Positions 1 to 12,210 of a stretch of 64,000 nt of DNA are shown here, one piece after another (the stretch's first letter is position 1; every line of letters begins with the position of its first letter). The position numbers and the translations under genes were made by a program. Under the pieces are notes generated by a model. That model saw only the letters and a program-made list of their open reading frames with translations. It was not told the origin of the DNA and searched no databases. This DNA is from Argopecten irradians (Eukaryota > Mollusca > Bivalvia > Pectinida > Pectinidae). The stretch is from positions 21,972,362 to 22,036,361 of the forward strand of contig NC_091142.1 of NCBI RefSeq assembly GCF_041381155.1. Reading direction: 5' to 3'.

Positions 1-2119
1 ATACACAACGATGAATTAAAATGTCTCTTAATTGTAAAGCATGTCATGTTACAAACAAAAGACAACAATCACAGATGTCCCTTGTACAGTCGTGGAAGTA
101 CCAGACCAAGTGCCATTATAGCAGTTGTGTATATGAAATAAGTATGTGTATTCCATAGAATTACAATTTATGTACGCATTATATATTTAGTTGGAACTAT
201 ACAAAATATCTCCTGGTAGTTGTTAGTTTTCAAAAAATATGTAAAACAGAACTGTACTGAACTGAATCCTGTATAATTGATTTCAAAAGGAACTAAATTG
301 TTCTGACGTGATTTAAATGCATTTCATATGAATCAATTCAAATATCCATACAACTGACAAAAATCAGAGTAATATGCATACGTTTACACTTGCAAATTAT
401 TGATTTTCTAAGTACAATTAATCAACTGTCTGGACCAACAGCTTCCGTAGTCACTCTCCCCAATTCCAGTCCTATTACTTTGTTTAAGTCCCCTGTATTA
501 GAAGGAGTAATATGTTTCATTGTACTTATTTCCGTACAACAGGACATTTAACATTTTACAAAGTGAAAGGGTTAAATAAAAATGCTTATTAATAAACTCT
601 CGGTTATCAATTCTGAATTTGTGAACATGGCCAAATCAAGTGAAGTGTTCGATCAATCTCTCACCATCACGTTATGTATTACGTTAATGAGATATGATAA
701 ATTAATTTACTTCCTTACAGAAATTCAAGCACTCGAGTTTGGAAATATGTATGCATCATTGATATATTTTCAACACTCAAAAATACAAGCTTCAATTGAG
801 TAATGAATATATTACAGTGCCATATATAATAATAATTTTGTAGATGTGTCAATAGCCATTTGTTCCTAGAATATTTTTTTCAAAAAAAGGTCAATATCAG
901 AAAATAACAAAAACGCACCTCCCCCAGTCCTCCCTGCTTCCAAATGTATAAGGGTATGTGTCACTACCTTTACAAATTCATAGCTCCACTTCAATAGGAG
1001 AAATACCCCCATGTGAGTCTGACGTCACCTGTCAACAATTTGCACGAACACCCTCATACATAAATGAATTTCTTTATAGGGATGTTCATTCCAGTTGTTG
1101 ACAGGTAGGGTTACAGTGGTTACATATTGATCAAAACACATGGTCAGTGCCGTGAATTTGAATTCAGTAGGATATTCAACTCGTATACGTTACTTAAAAG
1201 GGATACGTGACTCCTTACACTCAGTGTGTAAAACCGTCATTAAATAAGATTTGCTCAAATAAGGCCAAAAGAGAAATATGGATAAAAAATAAGAATATAA
1301 TTTTGCAAATTTGAATTAAACAAAATAAAAATAATCTGAACGAATTAAAATATCGTGAAAGACTGTAAGAGTAAATGGTTATAATTAATGCACATTATTT
1401 CGAAAGTGAAATGTTCTCGAATGACACCCTTCTTACGGGAAATCATGCAAATATACAACCTATTTATATAGTAGTGGCGGAATAGTTTTCAATCTGCAAC
1501 TTTTATGAGTAGTTTTCATCAAAACAGTTCCACAAGTACAGTCTTATGCAAAAATCATATTTACATATCTACTTAAAAGATAACGTATATGTCTTAATGT
1601 TAAATCTATGAGAATTCATATGAAAATAATTACTGTGAACATGTCAATGTCTTCGTTCGGCCTTAGTCTTCTCTCTCCGTCGCTACCCTACTTTGGATAT
1701 AATTCATCGTAACATAATTATTGTTGAAAACATTTCATGATGCCTTATTCGTAACAGGTTAACTTCAATTATATCTGAAAATTTGATCATTAAACGTTTC
1801 TTTACAGATAGTTTTGAAACATACGTGCAAAAATCACGAACGCGAGGCCTCGTCAATATAAAAATTACGAACATCACGTGAATTACTTTGTAAATAGGCG
1901 AATCTGAGTAAAGCCCATACACATGTAGATGAATCACCATGCATATATACTGCTTCTATCTTTATTCTGATATTATCATGATTACGTCAGTAAATCATTA
2001 TGTTGACCACCGAACAATTCATAACAGAAAGGGTTTTCCTCTTGTGTCATCAACACGGGATATCATTATAATGATATTGATCTATTTATAGAGTTGGGAA
2101 TCCCTTTTGTAACTCATTG
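1..2119. other. AT-rich non-coding stretch
   Basis: No convincing exon, RNA gene or mobile-element reading frame is visible. The only local structure I see is a perfect 11-bp inverted repeat, CCTGTCAACAA near 1029 and its complement near 1097. The short open frames here have no recognisable domain and are what AT-rich DNA gives by chance. Confidence 0.6.
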
Positions 2120-2640
2120 CAATATATTATAATTAGAGTGGCCATAATCAAAATCAAAATTCCGTCGGTATTGTTTATTTATAGATTTTAAAACATTTTT
2201 TTAAAATATTAAATGAATTATACCAATAAGATATGATCAACAATCCAAAACCATAATATTAATAACTTCGTTAATGCTTATTTGTAAATTTGAATTGGGA
2301 AAACTAAACATACATTCAAATATTAATTATGAATGATAATAATATCTAATGTTGACATGATCAATTCAAGACGATAAGAATACAAATTTCGTTAGTGTTT
2401 ATTTATACATTGTTATTGATAAAATTTTCATTTTCACAAATAATCAATGAAAAATAATAATAATAAACTTGACGCAAACAATTAAAAAATATACCAATAT
2501 TAATTTTTTGTTTATTTACAGATTGCAATTGGTAAAACTTTACAATGACAAAAACTACCAGTATCTAATATTAATTTATGGCGAATGCAAAGACCATGTT
2601 TAGTGGACTTCATGATATCTACATAACAAATCTGTAATTT
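2120..2640. repeat. Degenerate ~112-bp tandem repeat, about 4 copies
   Basis: A recurring block beginning GTTTATTTATAGATT, or a close variant, followed by a TTG-rich stretch and GGTAAAAC, starts near 2174, 2278, 2397 and 2509. The spacing of roughly 104-119 bp is what marks it as an old tandem array. The copies are strongly diverged. The edges are approximate. Confidence 0.45.
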
Positions 2641-3635
2641 CCCCTTTTCATCGTAAACAGAAGCTGCGTTTTATAGACGATATAACAAACCTTGCCAAAC
2701 ATCTTTTAATCAATGATATTATATTACTGATCAATGATCAATAATATATATATATATCATAATAAATAGAATGTAGATGCATCGTGACCAACACATTACG
2801 AGTGTGTATTTTATTTCTGTGATAGTAAGGGATGATTTTAACAAACATTTTAAAACAAATGCTGTGAGTTAAAACAACAGAAAATCAAGCTTGCAGTGCC
2901 TATTTCTAGATTTGTCCCAATATTTCAATACTCCATATGTCAGTCTTCAAAGCTTATGTATGCATATCATTCACTGAAAATGAACAGTTCCCCCAAGCCT
3001 TTACTTTCCATCGTCACATTTGCCATTTATAGTCATTAAAAAACTAAACGTTTTATAAACCCTTCCACTCTTCTGACATGGGGGTAAAGATAATTCTCCT
3101 AAGCGAAACCACAATGTGACACCGGAAGACCAACCGGTCTGCAATGAATACCATGACGGTTAGTGGGAGGGGAAAAAGGGTAGGAAACGAAGGTCAGATA
3201 GATATGGCGGTGTTAAAAAGTGAAGATAACTTTCAGGGTCAAAATCAACGCAACATCGTATGATCTATCAGGAGTGGTAATGTTAATTCTCATCACATCG
3301 CGGTCTAACCTTTACGTTTACAGCTGATATCATGATCATGTATGCTGCATACCAGCTATTTACCACTGGTAAAGGTCAAATATATTCCAATAGAATGTAA
3401 TACCGATATCGTTTTGTTAAAAAAATCGTCATTTATTTCTTGGGGTTTATAAGGAACATCCACAATATTCATTATAATATAGTATATAGTATATAATACT
3501 TAATCGTCCCGTTAATGCAAGTAATATATGTTTATTGCTTATCTCGCACCTTATACAGCAATGACTACGATTGATGGTGATATTTCATTGTTAATATAGT
3601 AGCATAGTGTCTTTTCATAGATCTATACATAAACA
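2641..3635. other. Non-coding stretch, nothing recognised
   Basis: AT-rich sequence with a short (TA)n run near 2745. I see no exon-like frame, RNA gene or repeat family that recurs elsewhere in the window. Confidence 0.5.
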
Positions 3636-3995
3636 GACAAGAATTCCACGGAAGTGGATGTGTCGCCTGCACGGCAGTTTAAAACCTCGAATAGTTCTTT
3701 ACATTTGAAAATATTGATAAGAATAAGGTGAAGTTTGAAATTTGACAATTGTCTTATATAGCTTTCAGTTTGTGTTACATACCTAAGCAAGTGAAATTTA
3801 ATTAAAAATCATTATAATCTGAATTCGTGCAATCACCAATTTACACATGCCAGATCAGCATATTATCTTGAAAACCCAGTAACGTAGTGTTGAATCCAAG
3901 AAATTATCTGTTTTGACGATTTTAAAGTCCTGTAAACCTTGTAAATATTGACGAATTTTGACCAGTATGAAACCCATCCGAGATCTTATTGATCA
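3636..3995 (+). mobile_element. Truncated copy of the terminal-hairpin repeat
   Basis: It starts with the same conserved head as the element at 6087 (GACAAGAATTCCACGG, then GTGTCGCCTGCAC). It carries about one internal unit of the type 'AAAGTCCTGTAA...TTGTAAATATTGACG' and then stops without the right terminal hairpin. It is a partial, diverged member of the same family and carries no coding potential. Confidence 0.65.
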
Positions 3996-4162
3996 CAATG
4001 GTCACAGCCATACTTTTGTGTTAAAATGCGAATGGGGAATACTAAGATTGCGTACTTTGGTTCTGAGAATTTATTTTGATCTTATGATATAAGAAAAGTT
4101 AAATACTCGTAAATAAGACACAATACATGTGTTTTTTGCAATGTAGTTAAGCTCAGTAATAT

Positions 4163-4421
4163 ATTGGTCAGGTCTGGTGATGGTCAAGCCTAGTATTACA
4201 TTGGTCAGGTCTGGTGATGGTCAAGCCTCCTATTACATTGGTCAGGTCTGGTGATGGTCAAGCCTCCTATTACATTGGCCATGTTTGGTAATGGTCAAGC
4301 CTAGTATTACACTGGTCAGGCCTAAAATGGTCAGCCTCGTACTACATGATAGGCAAGCCTAGGATTATAAAGGTCATGTCTGGCGGTGGTCAACCATAAT
4401 GTTACAGTGGTCACGCCTAGT
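4163..4421. repeat. 37-bp minisatellite, about 7 copies
   Basis: The unit consists of TTGGTCAGGTCTGGTGATGG followed by TCAAGCCTAGTATTACA. The first three or four copies are nearly identical and the later ones drift (GGCCATGTTTGG, GGCAAGCCTAGG). This edge decay is typical of a minisatellite that has recently homogenised at one end. Confidence 0.85.
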
Positions 4422-6086
4422 AGACGCACGCACTGATAGCCAGGTGTCCAATGTCCACACTGATAACGCTAGCTATGTAACAATGACCCCGGTTATTTGG
4501 TCTGACTCTTAGTTAAACCATTTTATTCTCCTAATGTAGCGATACGATAACGTCTATTGTAAATCAAAATAAAGGAATCCATTAGATTGTGTATTTCGAT
4601 AAGATCCTAGGTAACGAAAATTATGACAAATAGCCGACGAGCTGTTTTTGTCTTTATCATTTATCAGTTTCCATTATTTTCACTGAAGTTATATGTGCCA
4701 TGGCGACCATTTTGATATGTGATTTTTTTCTTAAGTAATCTATTGAAACCATCAGGGTTGATAACTTAAACATTCAAATAGGCTGAGAAATATGTAAGAT
4801 GCTTTATAAACATTAGTTACAACACAGAATTCATACACTGTAGAACTCTTTTTTAATGACTTATGTAAGTTAACATGGAAATATGCCTGCAGAAATCACT
4901 TAACAATTACTAAAACACTGTAAAAATGAAATCGTAGACAACAATCTGCCTTCATTGTCGGACCTATGTACTTATTTCACTGCACTGTATAAGTAAATAC
5001 AACGATTTTTGGCAGTACTTATTTGTACGCTTTGCGTTAAATTATAACCAATCATTATTTAGTTTTGAAATTCTCAAAATGTAAAACGATAATTTATGGC
5101 GTTGAATAAAACATCGAAAGGTCTTCATGTGAGTATGAACATTACAGCAAATATAACTTTAAAAGAAAGGAGGAAAGAAGTCACATTGTAGACAAATCTT
5201 TAATAATTATTAACGGTATTGAAGTATCGCAGTAGTGTAAACAAACCTGTCAAAAATGTCGGATTTATATTGCAATATGTGTATACTTCTGTCAAAATTA
5301 AATATCTTTAGAGTCTAAACGTTTATTGTCATAATGAATAAAAGGCACATTCGTGATTATAGAATCGAGAATTGTTGGCTTAGCAGGAAAAAACAAAACT
5401 ACATACAATGTATGTATTTTGACGACGATGTCACTTGCACAAAATTGCATGGCCTTTTTAGTATATTTTGCAAATTAAAACCACAAATATACTAGCAGAT
5501 ACATCAATCATAAAATGTATTGGTAAAATGAAAATAATTTCAAGTCTAGCATTTTATAACATAATTTAATCCGATTTAATGTTAAACCTTATTTTTATAA
5601 ACTGACTTATCTAAACACACAATCCTTGTATTATGGTCTATTGACCACAGTATTGTACCTCAATAACGGCATTAGTAATGAGATTTATTAGGTTAATTTG
5701 ATCACGATGTATAGCACATGGTTACGTGATGACATTTTCTTTTTGATGTATAATGTTTTGATAAGTTTGCAAATTTTGGATGTGGTATCTTAAAAGGAAA
5801 TAAGACTGATTGATACGCTATAAGCATTGTAACGAAGGAGGTCAGCAATCCCGTGCTATTAAATCCATGTACCCAAGCACTGAACATTGTCACACTTTCT
5901 GAATTGATGATAATTTACATCTTTAAAAGTGGCACTGAGGCTTGTATACATCACTGACATAGTGTGTAGATACTTAACGGGATCATTGTTATAGAACATT
6001 GTCATATATCCGCCAAACTTCAAACCCATATATGAAGCTAATTTACTGGAATAACATATAGGATTTGCCGATCAAATGAAAACCTC
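4422..6086. other. Non-coding stretch between repeats
   Basis: AT-rich sequence without a supported gene. Open frames such as the one at 5702-5893 (minus) have no domain and no splice-site context. No repeat shared with the rest of the window was seen. Confidence 0.5.
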
Positions 6087-6840
6087 GACAAGAATTCCAC
6101 GGAAGTGGATGTGTCGCCTGCACAGCATCATAAAAATAGTTATTTACAGTCGAAAATATTGTTAATAAATAGGTGAAGTCCCATAACTCTTGCAAATATT
6201 AATGGATTTTGACCAGTATAAGACCCACCTAAGATTTTATTGATATAAAGCAATACACCAAATTTGGTTGAAAACTAAAGTTATCGAGCAGGAACAATGT
6301 TTTGCCGATTTTAAAGTCCCGTAACTCTTGCAAATATTGACGGATTTTGACCAAAACTAACCCATTTAAGATCTTATTGATATAAAGCAATACACCAAAA
6401 TTAGGTGAAATCGGACAATTAATAATAAAGTTATCGAGCAGAAACCAATGATTTATCTTTTTTGACGATTTTAAAGTCCTGTAACTCTTGCAAATATTGA
6501 CGGATTTTGTCCATTATTGTACTCATCTGACACATCATTGACAAAAAGCAATTTATAAAATTTGGTTGAAAGTGGACAATAACTATTCAAGTTATTGAGC
6601 GGAAACTATGGATTTATCTGTTTTGACGATTTTAAAGTCCCGTAACTCTTGAAAATATTGACGTATTTTGTCCATTATCGCTCTCATACGAGATCTCATC
6701 GATATAAAGCAATATAACTAATTTGGTTGAAATCGAAAAATAAATAATTAAGTTATCGCACAGAAACCGTTTCCCGAACACCGACACCGACGACGCCGAC
6801 GCTGATACCTAAGTGTCGCCCTTGCGTTGCAGGCGACACA
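6087..6840 (+). mobile_element. Non-autonomous repeat with terminal inverted repeats, 3' hairpin and ~4 internal units
   Basis: The left end has a small hairpin (TCCACGGAAGTGGA) followed by GTGTCGCCTGCAC at 6111. The right end has the complement TGCAGGCGACAC at 6828-6839. That right end is itself a perfect 8-bp hairpin: GTGTCGCC at 6813-6820 against GGCGACAC at 6832-6839. Between the ends lie about four tandem units of 140-160 bp beginning near 6180, 6316, 6477 and 6638. Each unit has AAAGTCCCGTAACTCTTG, an ATATTGACGGATTTTG core and GTTATCGAGC. A GAC/CGACGC-rich spacer precedes the last hairpin. There is no open reading frame. Terminal hairpins and internal tandem units recall non-autonomous Helitron or MITE-like bivalve repeats, but no CTRR end is obvious, so I leave it unclassified. 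Confidence 0.75.
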
Positions 6841-8137
6841 AAATGAAACCAACGCATTTTGCAATAAATGTAACTAAATAAACAATGTTCATATGAGTTT
6901 TTTGTCAAACACTCGATCCTTATACAAAACTATCATAATTATATTATTTTATATTGTATCACCAATTAAAATCAGATTTGTCGCAAATATACAAATGTCA
7001 CAAAACGTTAAAGATGCTCCACCGTCAACAGAGCATGAACGACACCCATCATTTTAATAAGTACTGATCGTGTATATATATATAAATGTAATTTACACAA
7101 AAATACATATCAACTAAATTATTTTGCTTTTGGTACATGCGCAATCGATACTTCATTCTATATAGGCCATAGTGCCATTGATTTTTTTTCAGGCCGCAAT
7201 TAATTATTTTCAATATTTTCATCTTTAAGAAGAATAAGAAGCTCAAACTTTTGAATTGTGGTAATTGTGTCAAGTAAGTAAATTTTTAACTGAAGAGAAA
7301 TAAGAATCCGTCAGCTGCTATTTTTGATAGAGAAAAAACGCCATTCGTCAGCGATGGGGCATCTTTAAGTAGTATCATTAGGACAAGACGACATCTGCTA
7401 ACAAAATAAGCGCCCCGGGAATTTAAAGCGCTTTACAGCATATCACCCCATCCTTTTGAACTCGTCACTGTAAGGAAGCAACGCTGGACAACTTTTGGCA
7501 AAAACCAAAATTTAATGTTTAAAACATAACTAAACTAACGGTAAGTAGTACATGGGAGAGCGAGGTTTCTCCTATCATGCCCAGATTTATGATTACATTA
7601 ACTCTACAAAGGCTATCGTAAACCTCACATGCTAACTTTCTGAACTAACATGGGTCATAATGACGCTACAAGGTTTCTCTTATTGTTTAGTTTACATGTA
7701 CACACACGGCTGAAGGACATCCGATCAGCTATATTTAAATATCACACTTATCGTCAGTGAACTGTCCACAGGAATGTCGCCCCGCCCATAAAACTTTATC
7801 GAGCTTTTCGATTGGACGACTGCGGTGTATGCTATCGTTATCTATAGTCAAAAGCACGTGTCTTAGCATAGTGTTAAATGAAATAGAAATATATGATAGT
7901 TTACCTGTTGTTATTGGTGTTCAGATAATTTTCACTTTTAAATGGAACTGTGCATGGAAAGGAACGTGTTATTAGCTGTCGCGTCTTCAAGGTAAAATTG
8001 CAATTGTTTACTAAGGCGATTGAATTATTGTGGTGAAGTCATTCAGTATATACCTTCGGGCCGTCTTCACATGAAAGGTACTAAGTACTCAGTATAATGT
8101 GAGCTGTGTATTTCTCTGGATAACATTTTAATGACGA
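6841..8137. other. Upstream region of the GTPase exon
   Basis: Mostly AT-rich non-coding DNA. A short (TA)n run lies near 7075. No TATA box or CpG-rich promoter is evident. Any further 5' exon of the gene at 8138 would lie here or beyond the window, but I cannot point to one. Confidence 0.45.
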
Positions 8138-8771
8138 ATGAGTTTCCCTGTACCGTGTTTACTACCACTTGATTTTATAGTGGATCGATGGAATTTAGGA
8201 GACGGTATGGCTTTGTGTTTCCATTCCCTGCTAAATGACATTATTGAAGAACCACATGGTTCGCGGGAACGGTCGTACCTGCATTCAAATGAAACTAAAT
8301 CTCAACGCAAAGAAAACATTGACTTCTGTCAAATGCTTTCCTCCGAAAGCATTACTAAACCGTTCAATAGGATCATTAAAGAACGGCAACACCACAAAAA
8401 CGGAGAGTTACTACAATACAATCAGTGGACCAAGGCGCAATTTGTTAATCCAATGCCGCAACACAATGGAAAATACATAGCAAATGTACTGACATCAGAA
8501 GCAACACGAACGAACGTTAAACGGAGAGTTCCAAAGGAACAATATGCGGACCTGAAAGTGAAAGTGATATTTCTAGGAGAAAATGGTGCTGGAAAAACAA
8601 CAGTGTTTGAAACATTTGAGAGGGTTATGTCAGAATCCAAAACTGTAAAACAGACACACTCTCGTCATATAAGTAAAACTGTAAAAGATGGATTTCCAAG
8701 GAAAGCCCATTACGAGTCTGTTATTAAACGTGCCAAAGGAAGAGTGACCATGACAGTCTGCGATACTGCAG
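8138..8771 (+). CDS. Ras-superfamily GTPase-like exon (G1 to G3), partial gene
   Basis: The frame opens at ATG 8138 and runs 211 codons plus one base to a splice donor (GATACTGCAG then GTAAAG). It carries a P-loop, GENGAGKTT, at residues 148-156 just after a beta-strand (VKVIF). A second strand (VTMTVC) then leads into DTAG at 209-212, the G3 motif, with the intron cutting the Gly codon in phase 1. The ~55-residue spacing between G1 and G3 is close to that of small GTPases. The rest of the G domain (NKxD, SAK) must be on later exons, which I could not find. An extension of about 147 residues before the P-loop, rich in polar and basic residues, is not usual for a plain Ras or Rho protein. Part of it could be non-coding or use a later start (ATG 8207). 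The family within the superfamily is not assigned. Confidence 0.7.
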
Positions 8772-9208
8772 GTAAAGCTACCCTACATGGATACAAATAA
8801 TAAATAAGATACAAAGAAACAAGTGATACTGCAGGTAAAGCTAACCATACATGGATACAAATAGTAAATAAGATACAAAGAAACAAGTGATACTGAAGGT
8901 TAAGCTTACCATACATGGATACAAATAGTAAATAAGATACAAAGAAACAAGTGATACTGCAGGTTAAGCTAACCATACATTGATACAAATAGTAAATAAG
9001 ATACAAAGAAACAAGTGATACTGAAGGGTAAGCTTACCATACATGGATACAAATAGTAAATAAGATACAAAGAAACAAGTGATACTGCAGGTTAAGCTAA
9101 CCATACATGGATACAAATAGTAAATAAGATACAAAGAAACAAGTGATACTGCAGGTTAAGCTAACCATACATGGATACAAATAGTAAATAAGATACAAAG
9201 ACACAAGT
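8762..9208 (+). repeat. 64-bp tandem array, 7 copies, carrying the exon's splice donor
   Basis: Copies start at 8762, 8825, 8889, 8953, 9017, 9081 and 9145. The first copy begins inside the GTPase exon at the codons for Asp-Thr-Ala-Gly and includes the donor, so each later copy carries GATACTGCAG followed by GTAAAGCT or GTTAAGCT. Two copies (8889, 9017) read GATACTGAAG. The rest of the unit is intron-like (ATACAAATAGTAAATAAG). Divergence is low, so the array is recent. Confidence 0.95.
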
Positions 9209-9539
9209 ACTTAACCGTATAATATTTAGACAAATCATAAAGCTTGATCCCTCCACATATAGATATGACAGTAAGAATGTGTCCTCAGACTCTTTATCAG
9301 ATATGATAAAGAAGCTGATAATGTCTTATGTATATGGACACGCACAAATTAAACATTCCTTCATTTTCACACGGATGAAATTTTCACGATTTGTCGGGAT
9401 TATGTTGCGATCGCAAAAACCATCATTTGCAAAATTAAACATGTGTAGGTTTCAAATAAATTATAAATACTCTTAGCCAGAAAGTGAAATGTTGAATTAT
9501 AAAATAAAAATTTCTCCATTTTAATAGACGTATACGCGA
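9209..9539. other. Intron-like spacer, nothing recognised
   Basis: AT-rich DNA between two tandem arrays. The open frame at 9279-9476 has no domain and no usable splice context that would continue the GTPase after DTAG. Confidence 0.4.
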
Positions 9540-9784
9540 TTGACTATACGAGATATATTGGCGGAGATTAAATGTCGCGGTTGACTATACGGGACTTAGT
9601 GGTGGAGGTTAAATGCGCAGTTGACTATACGGGACATATTGGCGGAGGTTAAATGTCGCTGTAAACTATATGGAACATATTGGGAGAGGTTAAATGTCGC
9701 GATTAACTATACGGAACATATTGGGAGAGGTTAAATGTCGCGGTTGACTATATGGGACATATTGGTTGAGGTTAAATGTCGCGG
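9540..9784. repeat. 41-bp minisatellite, 6 copies
   Basis: The unit is TTGACTATACGGGACATATT followed by GGCGGAGGTTAAATGTCGCGG. Six copies lie head to tail with scattered substitutions and one shortened copy (AAATGCGCAG). Confidence 0.9.
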
Positions 9785-12210
9785 TTTACAAATTATTATG
9801 ATACTTTTGTCTATTGTTCTTAAATACGTCTATGAATTACTGAATATTCGCTTGAGTTTACAATTTAATTTACAATGAATTTCTGCATTGAAACTCCACA
9901 TGAAAATAATTTCATGTCGTAACGAACCATACCTAATGCAATGATACATAAACATCTAGATGTAGATAATGTTATGCATTAATACGACGCCATGGACATT
10001 ATGTTTTGTGATACGTAGCATATGAACGCATGCACAACAAGAAAAAAAGTTATACGTAAACATAGCCTTGGATTTATCATTATTGTTGCAACATATTAAT
10101 ACATGGACATATAGAATGGGAAAAAACGCGAGGTATTTAATTTCGCGACTTTTGGGTGAATTTGCAAAATTAGCGAAATTAAAACTTCCGCGAATATTAG
10201 CAACTTAATAGTACGCAATCATCAATATTCAATTGTGCTTCAACATACGAACACAGCGATATTCAGAAGGTTTATATGCAAACGTAAATATTCATTAAAT
10301 GGTCTATGCATACTTTGTACTTAAATAAGATATTTTTTTATGTTTTAATGTATATATTGTATATATGATGTATATTTAGAAGTGTAAAAGGCCTTCAAAT
10401 ATATTCCGTTGTGTCGTAACATACGAAAACGTCTATATTTAGTAGTGTAATATGTGTAAGTGACCTGAACCAGTAACACATGAAAACATAACAAAGTTCT
10501 CGTTCAGTATTTACCTTACAATAAGACGTCCACTGTCCATCAAGGTCATTTACCAACTCAACCATAACATAATGTAAATAAATGTTAGCCTGACAATAGT
10601 TCCATGAATTACGAAGTGTCCCTAAATTAACACCGCTTAAACCTTAAACAAAACATTCATATCATATTGCCCATTTTGTCAAAGCTGGAACCAATTGTTT
10701 AATGTTAAATTTGATTATTAGCAACATGATGGCAGTAATGATTACATAAGTAATCGTTCAAATAGTTCCATAAATAGGAGAACATTACGATTGAGATCTC
10801 CGTACGCATTTTTAACTTAAATTACAATTGATCTGGTACTGTAACAATGAGAGTGTATCGAGCTCATATTCACTGATCAAGTTTTAGAGGCAGTGGTGTA
10901 AACCGCAAGTATGCTATCCATGGAGAACGGCATTTGTACATCGCAAGCACATAGCATGAACAAGCCACAAGTGATAAAATTGTCTTATTCGTTATTTTGT
11001 ATTATTCATTGGACATTTGAAGATATGATACAAATATAAAGGAATTTCCAAGGCAATCCAAAGTGGATAAACATCCCCTATTCATAAATATTTATAAATT
11101 AATTAAGGATACATGAATATCGATATTCACAAATAGCTATTTTACCACTTTGGTTTGCCATAAAGTTCATTAAAATGCAAGAGGAAATAATTTCACTTAA
11201 CTAAAATAGACTTCAAATCATGACTGCACCAGATTGTTCATTTTGACCTATTCATATCTAAGCAGCATGGGTCCCCGATGATATCAAAAATACCCGCCTA
11301 GCTTTTATCAGCAGGTTCTCGAATCTGTCGTGGTCAAGTATTTTTATTGAATAAGAAACAGCTGGCCAATGTCCAGTGTAAACATAATGTAAACGACCTT
11401 GACCGTTGCTAGTCCGTGGTCTTTAATTCTTACCCGATAAAGTTTAACGAAACTGACCACCTGAAGTGTTCATAACATCTAATGCATATTTGTTCTCCAA
11501 AATATGTCATAACAAATTATATTTTAATATTATTTCAACGAACTTGTAGGAGTTTCACCTAACCTTGAACCATAATAAATCTCATCACAACCGACGCGAA
11601 ACGGCCCGATCGATACAGAATATGCGTTCAATTACTAGAACGGTCAGGCTGCTTATCATCTAACAGAGTGGTATTTATACAAAACATGAGCTCACAGAAA
11701 CACGTGACAGTGTGGTCAGCTGGCTGTATTGGCTCACGTGTCTCCGTCTCGTGACCCCTAGGGCTATATAGTCGATTTAACCACGTCTAAAGAGGTAAAT
11801 AACCATGTAGTGCCAAAATACACACATGTACCTCATGATCAGTTCGCATAGGTTACGGTATTAATGTTGTCTATGTTTGAAGTGGACAGTGGTCAGCGAG
11901 CCGCTCCACCCGATAACGTGTATAACAGTCTAACACCGTTGAAGGTTAAAATGACCGAAGGACTATATTTGAAATTACCGATGGTGACATAAAACTATCG
12001 AGAATTACCTTTCCAATGAAATATACGAAATTGAACAGATATTTAGCAATTATCTTAATTGGAACTGAAAATATATTTTAAAACGCTTTGCTAGGTTATG
12101 CAGGAGTTCTCTAAAAGTAAGGAAATAGACCTACGGCTTAATATATATAATTTTGAAATGTTTAAAATAAGAAACAATTTCCTCTAAGAAAGAATCTCTT
12201 GCCATCAACA
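9785..12210. other. Non-coding stretch with a possible short repeat remnant
   Basis: No supported gene. At 10125-10205 a run with TTCGCGAC, GCGAAATTAAAAC and CCGCGAATATT looks like the edge of a dispersed element, but no second copy is clear in this window. Around 11580-11770 the sequence is less AT-rich and has CACGTG motifs without an attached exon. Confidence 0.4.

Noticed and set aside
4163..4421. CRISPR-like repeat array
   Set aside because: Units are contiguous without unique spacers, and the host is clearly eukaryotic. The same applies to the other tandem arrays.
8422..9006. Antisense frames over the GTPase exon and its repeat array
   Set aside because: They are shadows of the plus-strand exon and of the 64-bp repeats.
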